Of a stretch of 64,000 nucleotides of DNA, positions 37,246 to 45,530 are shown piece by piece (position 1 is the first letter of the stretch; each line of letters begins with the position of its first letter). The notes under the pieces were generated by a model, which was given only the letters and a program-made list of their open reading frames with translations, did not search any database and was not told the origin of the DNA. Made by a program: the position numbers and the translations under genes. Origin of the DNA: Stenotrophomonas sp. ISL-67 (GTDB taxonomy: Bacteria > Pseudomonadota > Gammaproteobacteria > Xanthomonadales > Xanthomonadaceae). The stretch is taken from contig NZ_JAGGRL010000005.1 of the NCBI RefSeq assembly GCF_018612915.1, positions 1 to 64,000 of the forward strand. The letters are read 5' to 3'.

Positions 37246-40200
37246 CACGCCACCTCCTTTTCGTTGCTGGCAGAGGCGCTTTCTCCATCCAGCCAATCGA
37301 TCCTGTCCATCTTGCGCACGATCACGAATTCATCGCGGTTGGTACCGCAGGTTCCGTAGTAGTTGAAGCCGTAGGACAGCTGCGCATAACCACCGATCAT
37401 GTGGGTGGGCTTGAGCACGATGCGGGTCACCGAGTTGTGGATACCCCCACGGGTGCCGGTGATCTCGGAACCGGGCACGTTGATGATGCGTTCCTGTGCG
37501 TGGTACATCATCGCCATGCCGTTCATCACCCGCTGGCTGACCACTGCGCGGGCGGCAATGGCGCCATTGACGTTGAACAGCTCGATCCAGTCGTTGTCCT
37601 CGATCCCGGCGCTACGCGCGTCATCTTCGCTGAGCCACACGATCGGCCCGCCGCGCGACAATGTCTGCATGATCAGGTTGTCGCTGTAGGTGCTGTGGAT
37701 GCCCCACTTCTGGTGCGGGGTGATCCAGTTCAGCACGATCTCCTTGTTGCCATTGCCGCGCTTGCCCAGCAGCGGTTCCACCGTGCGCGTGTTGATCGGC
37801 GGGCGGTAGCCCATGAAGGCCTCACCGAAGTCCACCATCCATTCGTGGTCCTGGTAGAACTGCTGGCGGCCGGTGATGGTGCGCCACGGAATCAGCTCGT
37901 GCACGTTGGTGTAGCCGGCGTTGTAGCTCACATGGTCGTCTTCCAGCCCGGACCAGATCGGCGAAGAGATGATCTTGCGCGGCTGCGCCTGGATGTCACG
38001 GAAGCGGATTGCCTCGTGTTCCTTGCCCACCGCCAGGTGGGTGTGCTCGCGACCGGTGAACGTGCCCAGCGACTCCCACGCCTTGACCGCCACATGTCCA
38101 TTGGTTTCCGGGGCCAGGTGCAGGATCACTTCGCAGGCGTCGATGGCCGTGTCGATGGCCGGGCGTCCCTGGCTGATGCCCTCCTCGCGCACGGTGTGGT
38201 TGAGCTTGCCGAGGAAGTCGACCTCGTCCTGCGTGTTCCAATTCATGCCCTTGCCGCCATTGCCCAGCTTGTCCAGCAATGGGCCCAGCGAGGTGAACTT
38301 GCGGTACAGGTTCGGGTAGTCGCGCTCGACCACCGTCATCGACGGCATGGTCTGTCCGGGAATCGCCTCGCACTCGCCCTTCTTCCAGTCGGCCACGCCG
38401 AACGGCATGCCCAGCTCGTTGGGGGTGTCGTGCAGGGTCGGCACCAGCACCAGGTCCTTCTCCACCCCCAGCACGCCGGGCGCCATCGCGCTCAGGGTGC
38501 TGGCCACGCCCTTGAAGATCTCCCAGTCGCTGCGCGATTCCCAGGCCGGGTCCACCGCCTTGGACAGCGGGTGGATGAAGGGGTGCATGTCGGAGGTGTT
38601 GAGGTCGTCCTTCTCATACCAGGTGGCGGTAGGCAGCAAGATGTCGGAATACAGCGCGGTGGTGCACATGCGGAAATCCAGCGTCACCAGCAGGTCGAGC
38701 TTGCCTTCGGGCGCTTCGTCGTGCCACTTCACCTCTTCGGGCTTGATCGCACCGGCCTCGCCCAGGTCCTTGCCCTGCAGGCCATGCCGGGTACCCAGCA
38801 GGTGCCGCAGCATGTACTCGTGGCCCTTGCCCGACGAACCCAGCAGGTTGGAGCGCCAGATGAACATCATGCGCGGGTGGTTCTGCTTCGCGTCCGGATC
38901 GGCGAAGGCGAAGTCCAGCGAACCGTCCTTGAACTTGCCCAGTGCATAGTCGGCCACCGGCACCCCGGCTTCATCCGCTTCGCGCGCCAGCTGCAGCGGG
39001 TTGCGGTCCAGTTGCGGGGTACACGGCAACCAGCCCATGCGTACCGCGCGCAGGTTGAGGTCGGCCAGGCTGCCGCTGTACTTGGACGCATCGGCCAGCG
39101 GCGACAGCAGTTCGTTCACCTGCAGCTTTTCGTAACGCCACTGCCCACTGTTGAAGTAGAAGAATGACGTGCCGTTCATGTGGCGCGGTGGGCGGCTCCA
39201 GTCCAGCCCGAACGCCAGCGGCTGCCAGCCGGTCTGCGGGCGCAGCTTTTCCTGTCCCACGTAATGCGCCCAGCCGCCGCCGGTCTGGCCCACGCAGCCG
39301 CACATGACCAGCATGTTGATCAGGCCACGGTAGTTCATGTCGTTGTGGAACCAGTGGTTCATGCCAGCGCCGACGATGATCATGCTGCGGCCACGGGTCT
39401 TGTCGGCGGTACGCGCAAACTCGCGGGCGATTTCGATCACCTCCGCGCGCGGCACCCCGGTGATGCGCTCCTGCCAGGCGGGCGTGCCCGGCACATCCTG
39501 GTCGAAGCTGGCGGCCACGTTGTCGCCGCCGAAGCCGCGATCCACCCCGTACTGGGCCAACAGCAGGTCGTACACCGTGGCGACCAGCGCCGCACCCTCA
39601 TCGACCAGGGCCACCCGCTTGACCGGAATGTTGCGCTCCAGCACCTCATCCACCGGTGCGTTGGTCCAGCGCTCGTTCTCCACCCCGCCGAAGTACGGGA
39701 AGCTCACCGCTTCTATGCCGTCATGGGTGTTGGCCAGGCTCAGCTGCAGCCGCGTCGGGCTGCCGTCGCTGGCCTTCTCTTCGATGTTCCACTTACCCTG
39801 CTCGCCCCAGCGGAAGCCGACCGAGCCGTTGGGTACCGTGATGGCAGCGCTGGTTTCGTCAAGGGCAAGCGTCTTCCATTCCGGGTTGTTGGCCTCGCCC
39901 AGCCCGCCCAGGTCGCTGGCGCGCAGGAACCGCCCGGGCACGAGCCGGCCGTCATCGCGACGCTCCAGCCGGACCAGCATCGGCATGTCCGAGTACTGGC
40001 GACAATAGTCCTGGAAGTACTGCGAGGGGCTGTCGACATGGAACTCGCGCAGGATCACATGGCCGAATGCAAACGCCAGCGCCGCGTCGGTGCCCTGCTT
40101 GGGGTGCAGCCAATGGTCGGTGAGCTTGGCCAGTTCGGAGTAGTCCGGGCAGATCGCCACGGTCTTGGTACCGTTGTAGCGCGCCTCGGTGAAGAAGTGC

Positions 40201-40991
40201 GCGTCGGGCGTGCGCGTCTGCGGCACGTTCGAGCCCCAGGCGATGATGTAGCGGCTGTTGTACCAGTCGGCCGATTCGGGCACGTCGGTCTGTTCGCCCC
40301 ACACCTGCGGGGAGGCCGGCGGCAGGTCGCAGTACCAGTCGTAGAACGACAGACAGGCCCCGCCCAACAACGAGAGATAACGTGCGCCGGCCGCGTAGGA
40401 CACCATCGACATCGCCGGAATCGGCGAGAAGCCGACCACGCGGTCGGGGCCGTACTGCTTCACCGTGTACAGGTTGGACGCGGCGATGATCTCGTTGGCT
40501 TCATCCCAGGTAACCCGTACGAAGCCCCCCATGCCACGCCGGGTCTTGTACTCGCGCGCCTTGGCCGGATCCTCGACGATGCTGGCCCAGGCGTCTACCG
40601 GTGCCATCGAGGTGCGCGCGTTGCGCCACATGCGCACCAGCGCGCCACGGATCAGCGGGTATTTCAGCCGGTTGGCACTGTACAGGTACCACGAGTAGCT
40701 GGCGCCACGCGGGCAGCCACGCGGCTCGTGGTTGGGCAGGTCCGGGCGGGTGCGCGGGTAATCGGTCTGCTGGGTTTCCCAGGTGACCAGCCCGTTCTTG
40801 ACGTAGATCTTCCAGCTGCACGAGCCGGTGCAGTTCACCCCGTGGGTGGAGCGCACGATCTTGTCGTACTGCCAGCGCGCACGGTAACTGTTCTCCCATT
40901 CGCGGCTTTCGGTCTTGGTGAAACCGTGTCCGTCGGCGAAGGGTTGCGGGTCGCGCTTGAAGAACTGCAAGCGGTCAAGGAAATAGCTCAT
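37245..40991 (-). CDS. narG: Respiratory nitrate reductase alpha subunit (Mo-bisMGD)
   Basis: 1248 residues, full length. The FS0 cluster ligands are the His and Cys of STHGVNCTGSCSWKIY and the later Cys in HEPRGCPRG. The active-site region FYDWYCDLPPASPQVWGEQT contains the Asp expected to ligate molybdenum. It reduces nitrate to nitrite with two bis-MGD ligands, supplied by the moa/mobA operon just upstream. It follows narK after 66 bp. Confidence 0.97.
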   Translation of the reverse strand: MSYFLDRLQFFKRDPQPFADGHGFTKTESREWENSYRARWQYDKIVRSTHGVNCTGSCSWKIYVKNGLVTWETQQTDYPRTRPDLPNHEPRGCPRGASYSWYLYSANRLKYPLIRGALVRMWRNARTSMAPVDAWASIVEDPAKAREYKTRRGMGGFVRVTWDEANEIIAASNLYTVKQYGPDRVVGFSPIPAMSMVSYAAGARYLSLLGGACLSFYDWYCDLPPASPQVWGEQTDVPESADWYNSRYIIAWGSNVPQTRTPDAHFFTEARYNGTKTVAICPDYSELAKLTDHWLHPKQGTDAALAFAFGHVILREFHVDSPSQYFQDYCRQYSDMPMLVRLERRDDGRLVPGRFLRASDLGGLGEANNPEWKTLALDETSAAITVPNGSVGFRWGEQGKWNIEEKASDGSPTRLQLSLANTHDGIEAVSFPYFGGVENERWTNAPVDEVLERNIPVKRVALVDEGAALVATVYDLLLAQYGVDRGFGGDNVAASFDQDVPGTPAWQERITGVPRAEVIEIAREFARTADKTRGRSMIIVGAGMNHWFHNDMNYRGLINMLVMCGCVGQTGGGWAHYVGQEKLRPQTGWQPLAFGLDWSRPPRHMNGTSFFYFNSGQWRYEKLQVNELLSPLADASKYSGSLADLNLRAVRMGWLPCTPQLDRNPLQLAREADEAGVPVADYALGKFKDGSLDFAFADPDAKQNHPRMMFIWRSNLLGSSGKGHEYMLRHLLGTRHGLQGKDLGEAGAIKPEEVKWHDEAPEGKLDLLVTLDFRMCTTALYSDILLPTATWYEKDDLNTSDMHPFIHPLSKAVDPAWESRSDWEIFKGVASTLSAMAPGVLGVEKDLVLVPTLHDTPNELGMPFGVADWKKGECEAIPGQTMPSMTVVERDYPNLYRKFTSLGPLLDKLGNGGKGMNWNTQDEVDFLGKLNHTVREEGISQGRPAIDTAIDACEVILHLAPETNGHVAVKAWESLGTFTGREHTHLAVGKEHEAIRFRDIQAQPRKIISSPIWSGLEDDHVSYNAGYTNVHELIPWRTITGRQQFYQDHEWMVDFGEAFMGYRPPINTRTVEPLLGKRGNGNKEIVLNWITPHQKWGIHSTYSDNLIMQTLSRGGPIVWLSEDDARSAGIEDNDWIELFNVNGAIAARAVVSQRVMNGMAMMYHAQERIINVPGSEITGTRGGIHNSVTRIVLKPTHMIGGYAQLSYGFNYYGTCGTNRDEFVIVRKMDRIDWLDGESASASNEKEVA

Positions 40992-41057
40992 CGTGGATCT
41001 CCCTCGGCAATCGTTGGCATCGTGGCGGGTGGAGCAGTGGCTGCGGTGCGCGGGTTG

Positions 41058-42476
41058 TCAGCAGGGAGCTTCGGCTCCGCGCCGGTAGTACCACCACCAG
41101 GTCACGGCCAGGCAGGTAACGTAGAAAGCAATGAAGCCGTACAGGGCCAGGCTGGGGCCGCCGGTCAGGCTGATGGACGAGCCGTAGCTCTTGGGAATGA
41201 AGAAACCGCCATAGGCACCGATCGCGCCGGAGAAGCCGACCACCGCGGCCGATTCAATGCTGGCCTGGTGCGCGGACGCGGCCTTGCCGGCGGCGTCGGC
41301 ACCGGCCGACAGACGCTCATGCAAGGTGCGGAAGATCACCGGAATCATCCGGAAGGTGGTGCCATTGCCGATGCCGCTCAGCACGAACAGCGCCATGAAC
41401 GACGCCAGGAACCCGTAGAAGCTGCCGCCCTGCCCATGCTGCGGCAGGAAATGCAGCACGCCCAGCACCGCCACGATCATCAGCGCGAACACCCAGAAGG
41501 TCAGCCGCGCGCCGCCCCAGCGGTCGGCCAGGCTGCCGCCCACCGAACGCATCAGCGCGCCCAGCAATGGCCCGATGAACGCATAGGTCATCGGGTTCAC
41601 CTCGGGGAACTGGCTTTTGACCAGCATCGGGAAGCCGGCCGAGAAGCCGATGTAGGATCCGAAGGTGCCGATGTACAGCCAGCACATCAACCAGTTGTGC
41701 TTGCGCCGGAAGATCACCGCCTGTTCGGCGAACGACGAACGCGCGGTGGTCAGGTCGTTCATGCCGAACCACGCCGCCACGGCGACCACGGCAATCGCGG
41801 GCACCCAGATGAAACCGGCGTTCTGCAGGAACAACGGCGCGCCACCGTCCACGTTCGGCTGCGGTCCCCCGCCCAGCGCACCGAACACGCCAACGCTGAT
41901 CACCAGCGGAATCACCAGCTGCGCCACCGACACGCCAACGTTGCCCAGCCCCGCGTTCATGCCCAGCGCGAAGCCCTGGCGCTGCTTGGGGTAGAAGAAC
42001 GAAATATTCGACATCGACGAGGAGAAGTTGGCGCCGCCGAACCCGCACAGGATCGCGATGGCCACGAACACCCAGTATGGGGTGGACGGATCACGCACCG
42101 CGAACCCCAGCCACAGCGTGGGCAGCAGCAGCGAGGCGGTAGACAACGCGGTCCAGCGCCGGCCGCCGACCAGCGGAATCACGAACGAATAGAAGATGCG
42201 CAGCGTGGCACCGGACAGGCTGGGCAGCGCGACCAGCCAGAACAGCTGGTCGGTACTGAAGGCGAAACCGATCCTGGGCAGGCTGATCGATACGGCCGAG
42301 AACAGCATCCAGACCGAAAAGGCCAGCAGCAGCGCCGGCACCGAGATCAGCAGGTTGCGCGTGGCCACGCGGTGGCCGCTGCGCGCCCAGTACGCGGGAT
42401 CTTCAGGCTGCCAGTCGCTGATGACGCGGCCGGGCCCATCCTTTCTGTTGTGAACGACATCGCTACCGGCGGTCAT
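41058..42476 (-). CDS. narK: Nitrate/nitrite transporter NarK, first copy (MFS)
   Basis: 472 residues from the ATG at 42476, with AGGAG 6 bp upstream. An N-terminal cytosolic tail of about 40 residues (WQPEDPAYWARSGHRVATRN) is typical of this NarK type. The signature CGFGGANFSSSMSNISFFYP and the companion GFALGMNAGLGNVGVSVAQL identify a nitrate/nitrite porter. First gene of the nar operon, about 92 bp downstream of a perfect FNR box. Confidence 0.93.
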   Translation of the reverse strand: MTAGSDVVHNRKDGPGRVISDWQPEDPAYWARSGHRVATRNLLISVPALLLAFSVWMLFSAVSISLPRIGFAFSTDQLFWLVALPSLSGATLRIFYSFVIPLVGGRRWTALSTASLLLPTLWLGFAVRDPSTPYWVFVAIAILCGFGGANFSSSMSNISFFYPKQRQGFALGMNAGLGNVGVSVAQLVIPLVISVGVFGALGGGPQPNVDGGAPLFLQNAGFIWVPAIAVVAVAAWFGMNDLTTARSSFAEQAVIFRRKHNWLMCWLYIGTFGSYIGFSAGFPMLVKSQFPEVNPMTYAFIGPLLGALMRSVGGSLADRWGGARLTFWVFALMIVAVLGVLHFLPQHGQGGSFYGFLASFMALFVLSGIGNGTTFRMIPVIFRTLHERLSAGADAAGKAASAHQASIESAAVVGFSGAIGAYGGFFIPKSYGSSISLTGGPSLALYGFIAFYVTCLAVTWWWYYRRGAEAPC

Positions 42477-42567
42477 GCATGGCTCCTGGCTGTGGAGTGA
42501 CGACGGGCGTTGCGTGTACAGCTGCCGGGTCACCGGACCATTGGAACGGTCGGCGCCGGCTTCCGGG

Positions 42568-42581
42568 TTGATCTCGATCAA
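42568..42581 (-). promoter_or_regulatory. FNR box of the narK-narGHJI operon
   Basis: TTGATCTCGATCAA is a perfect match to TTGAT-N4-ATCAA. The centre is 98.5 bp before the narK ATG, so a class II FNR promoter (box at -41.5) would give a leader of about 57 nt. Confidence 0.88.
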
Positions 42582-42606
42582 TCGCCCCGGCGGGATCGAA
42601 CCTCAC

Positions 42607-42620
42607 CTGACAAAAATCAA
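42607..42620 (-). promoter_or_regulatory. Possible second, degenerate FNR site
   Basis: Minus-strand TTGATTTTTGTCAG matches eight of ten FNR positions and lies 39 bp centre-to-centre upstream of the perfect box, overlapping the stop codon of the preceding gene. Confidence 0.35.
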
Positions 42621-42985
42621 CTGACCGGCACGTCCACGGTTCCGCGACGGGTGGCGCCGCGTTGGCGGATGCTGTCGCGCACGTCGACGTCGAACTGCAC
42701 CTGCAGCGCTTCATGCCCCTGCTCGAGACGGAACGACAGACCATCGCGGCACGGAAGCCGCCCGCTGTATGCGGTGATCAGCCCGGCAGGCAGCACGATG
42801 CGGGGTGCGTGCCCCTCGTACTCGAGGCTGGCGGCGTCCTGCGTGCCGAGCACGATCAACAGGGCCCACGGCGGAGCGGTCCCCAGCCGGGTGAGGTTGC
42901 TGAGGGTCTGGCCGGCAAGCAGCCGTGCCAGCTCATCCTCGTCGACCCGCACCCGCACCGATTGGTGCTGCAGCTGAACCTTCAT
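42617..42985 (-). CDS. Small protein of the molybdenum cofactor operon (DUF7009-like)
   Basis: 122 residues from the ATG at 42985, overlapping mobA's stop (ATGA). The sequence begins MKVQLQHQSVRVRVDEDELAR and contains VLPAGLITAY and LQVQFDVDVRDS; no signal, membrane span or Cys-rich motif. I associate it with small uncharacterised proteins (DUF7009) seen with molybdenum cofactor genes. Its place at the end of a seven-gene cofactor operon suggests a role in cofactor or nitrate reductase biogenesis; function unknown. Confidence 0.7.
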   Translation of the reverse strand: MKVQLQHQSVRVRVDEDELARLLAGQTLSNLTRLGTAPPWALLIVLGTQDAASLEYEGHAPRIVLPAGLITAYSGRLPCRDGLSFRLEQGHEALQVQFDVDVRDSIRQRGATRRGTVDVPVS

Positions 42986-43557
42986 GACACCAGTTCCTTC
43001 CACTGTTCAGGGGTATTGCAGTTGGTCAGGCGTGCGCTGGCGTGTTCATCGGGATCCAATGCCAGCACGCCGAGCGATTCCTGCAGCGCATGCAGCGAAC
43101 GGGGGCCGTGCGCGCCAGCCAACATCTGATCGAGCTGGGCCCGTGTGGCCGCATCCACCCGCAGCCGCATCGGCAATGGCTGTCCGGCGAAGATCACACA
43201 CGCCGCCGGCGGCGCCTCCCGCAGCTGGTGCAGCAGCGACACATCAAGGCGCGGCATGTCCACCGGCACCACCCAGGCGATGCCGTCGGGCAGCGTGCGC
43301 AGTACGCTGTGCAGGCCGCCCAGCGGCCCCTGCCCGGCCAACATGTCCTCAACGCCGCCGAAGGCAGGGTATGCACCACTCACCCGCACCGGCTCGGCCC
43401 CAGCCTGCAGCAACAGTGCCCGCATGTGCGCAAGCAGGCTGGCGTCATTCCATGGCAGCATGGCCTTGTCCCGACCCATGCGGCGCGACTGGCCACCGGC
43501 CAGCACGATGCCGGCAATGGCGCGGTCAGTGCGCGGCGTGCCCATGGGCGTGCTCAT
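42982..43557 (-). CDS. mobA: Molybdenum cofactor guanylyltransferase
   Basis: 191 residues from the ATG at 43557 (an ATG at 43545 is possible; neither has a strong ribosome site, and both overlap moaE). The nucleotidyltransferase motif GIVLAGGQSRRMGRDKAML is intact, followed by VPVDMPRLD (GTP/Mg region). It attaches GMP to molybdopterin to form the bis-MGD cofactor needed by NarG. Confidence 0.92.
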   Translation of the reverse strand: MSTPMGTPRTDRAIAGIVLAGGQSRRMGRDKAMLPWNDASLLAHMRALLLQAGAEPVRVSGAYPAFGGVEDMLAGQGPLGGLHSVLRTLPDGIAWVVPVDMPRLDVSLLHQLREAPPAACVIFAGQPLPMRLRVDAATRAQLDQMLAGAHGPRSLHALQESLGVLALDPDEHASARLTNCNTPEQWKELVS

Positions 43558-44020
43558 CGTGCACCGAAGAACAGAGTGAGCAGCCTTCGCTCCAGACGCT
43601 GTCACCATCCACATAGTGTTCCTGCTTCCAGATCGGCGAGCGGTGCTTCACCGCCTCGATCAATGCCCGGCAGGCGCGGAATGCCTCGTCACGATGCGGG
43701 CTGCCTGCCGCCACCACCACCGCCACCTCACCCACCGCCAGCCGGCCCTTGGCATGGGCGACATACAGCTTGAGCCGTGGCCCGAACTCCGCCTCGACCT
43801 CGGCAGCCAGCTGCTGGAACCCGTTCAGCACCAACGGCACGAACAGGTCGTAGCTGATGCCCTGCACCGCGCGCCCCTGGTTGAGGTCGCGCACCTTGCC
43901 AATGAACACATCGATGCCGCCGAAGCCGGGATCGGAGACAAAGGCAATTGCGTCGGCCGGGTCGATCGCCGCGTCGGTACGTTCCACCACCTTCAACTGC
44001 TGGCGCGTGTGCATGCTCAT
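43526..44020 (-). CDS. moaE: Molybdopterin synthase catalytic subunit
   Basis: 164 residues; the ATG overlaps moaD's stop. Motifs GGIDVFIGKVRDLNQGRAV, YVAHAKGRLAVGEVAVVV, HRDEAFRACR and the Lys-rich AVKHRSPIWKQEHY segment match MoaE. It transfers sulfur from MoaD to precursor Z (cPMP). The C-terminus carries a His-rich tail (HDEHAHGHAAH), unusual for the family and possibly metal-binding. Confidence 0.95.
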   Translation of the reverse strand: MSMHTRQQLKVVERTDAAIDPADAIAFVSDPGFGGIDVFIGKVRDLNQGRAVQGISYDLFVPLVLNGFQQLAAEVEAEFGPRLKLYVAHAKGRLAVGEVAVVVAAGSPHRDEAFRACRALIEAVKHRSPIWKQEHYVDGDSVWSEGCSLCSSVHDEHAHGHAAH

Positions 44021-44277
44021 CCTCCGCTCACCGGTGGCAGGATCGCCACCCGGCCATCCACCGGCAGCCTCTCGTGGTCGCGCAGCACGCGCTGCTCATC
44101 GGCGAACGCCGAATACTCCAGCAGGCCGGCGCGGAACGCGGGCCAGCGCCGGGGCAGCAGCTCGCGCAGCGCATGGCGCAGGTCGGCGATGGAGTCGCCG
44201 GCCACCTCGATGTCGATCAACCGCTCCGGCACCAGCTCCGAGAACGCACCAAACAGCTGCACCTGTACTGTGTTCAT
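44017..44277 (-). CDS. moaD: Molybdopterin synthase sulfur carrier subunit
   Basis: 86 residues of beta-grasp fold ending in the obligatory Gly-Gly (PPVSGG) that becomes the thiocarboxylate. Overlaps moeA upstream and moaE downstream by 4 bp each. Confidence 0.95.
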   Translation of the reverse strand: MNTVQVQLFGAFSELVPERLIDIEVAGDSIADLRHALRELLPRRWPAFRAGLLEYSAFADEQRVLRDHERLPVDGRVAILPPVSGG

Positions 44278-45530
44278 GAGACCTCCAGCCGGGCCAGCCG
44301 CACCGGATCACGGTGCCCCCAGCCCTGTACCTGCACCGGCGTGCCCGCCCGTGCGACATCCTCATCACCGTCCAGCACGACCCAGGCATTGGCCTGCAGC
44401 ATCGACATCAGCCGGAACGATTCCTGGCCCGCCAGCACCCGCGCCGACAGCTGTCCGCCGGCATCCAGTTCAACCCGGGCCCGCGCATGGAAGCGCCACC
44501 CCGGCGGCTTGCGTACATCGGCCTGCAGCGGCACCTGCAGCACCGCCTCCGGCGCCAGCCCCAACAGGCCCCGCAGCACCGGTTCCACGAAGAAGCGCTG
44601 GCCTACTGCTGCCGAAACCGGGTTTCCCGGCAGGCCGAAATACAGTGCGCCGCCTGCCAGCCGCGCAAACAGCAGCGGCTTGCCAGGGCGGATGGCCACC
44701 TTGTGGAACACGATGGTGGCGCCCCTTGCCCGCAGTGCATCGGGAATGAAGTCGTAACGGCCCTGCGATACCGCACCGGTGCTGATGACGATCTGCGCGC
44801 CGGCCGCCAATGCCGCGTCCAGCGCCGCGCCAAACGCAGCGTCGTCGTCTCCCACCGCGCCCTGCCATACCACCTCCGCGCCCGCGGCCTGCAGCCGCCC
44901 GACCAGGTACGGCCGGTTGCTGTCACGGATCTCACCGGAGTGCAGTGCCTGCTCGGCATCACCTACCAGCTCCTTGCCCGTGGTGATCACCGCCACCCGC
45001 GGCTGCATGCGCACGTCGACCCGGGCCACCCCGGCCGCGTGCAGCAGCGTGCGCGCATTGAGCGCAAGCGTGCTGCCGGCGGCCACCAGCATTTCGCCGG
45101 TGCGTACGTCCTGCCCCCGAAGCCGCACATGCTGCCCGGGCTGGACCGCCTGCAGCAGCTCGATCCGTGTCGGTCGCCCACCGACCGTCGCGGCTACGCG
45201 CACGTGTTCGACCGGAATCACGCTGTCCAGTCCGTCAGGCATGCGCGCGCCCGTCATGATTTCCATGGCGCCCTCTCCCCCATCGCGCGCAGGATCGCCT
45301 GCGGCCTGCCAGCCCTGGACGTCCAGTGCGGTGCCTGCCGCCATCGGTTGACCGGCACAGCGCAACGCGAAGCCATCCATCGCCGCATTGTCGAAGGACG
45401 GCAGGCACTGCGGGCTGGGCACATCATGCGCCAGTACGCGCCCACCGGCCTGCGCCACCGCCACCCTCTCAGCCGGCAGCGCTTCGGTGAAGGCCAGCAT
45501 CCGCTGCAGTGCGTCGTCGTAGCCGATCAT
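44274..45530 (-). CDS. moeA: Molybdopterin molybdenumtransferase
   Basis: 418 residues, all four MoeA domains: an N-terminal LPSFDNAAMDGFALR motif, GARMPDGLDSVIPVE, the MogA-like domain with VAVITTGKELVGD, STGAVSQGRYDFIPDAL and GLPGNPVSA, and a C-terminal beta domain. It inserts molybdate into adenylylated molybdopterin. Overlaps moaCB and moaD by 4 bp. Confidence 0.95.
   Translation of the reverse strand: MIGYDDALQRMLAFTEALPAERVAVAQAGGRVLAHDVPSPQCLPSFDNAAMDGFALRCAGQPMAAGTALDVQGWQAAGDPARDGGEGAMEIMTGARMPDGLDSVIPVEHVRVAATVGGRPTRIELLQAVQPGQHVRLRGQDVRTGEMLVAAGSTLALNARTLLHAAGVARVDVRMQPRVAVITTGKELVGDAEQALHSGEIRDSNRPYLVGRLQAAGAEVVWQGAVGDDDAAFGAALDAALAAGAQIVISTGAVSQGRYDFIPDALRARGATIVFHKVAIRPGKPLLFARLAGGALYFGLPGNPVSAAVGQRFFVEPVLRGLLGLAPEAVLQVPLQADVRKPPGWRFHARARVELDAGGQLSARVLAGQESFRLMSMLQANAWVVLDGDEDVARAGTPVQVQGWGHRDPVRLARLEVS

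Noticed and set aside
37230-42500. Very long plus-strand frames (645 and 1106 codons) opposite narG and narK
   Set aside because: Antisense shadows with His/Gln/Arg-rich composition; nar genes on the minus strand are unambiguous.
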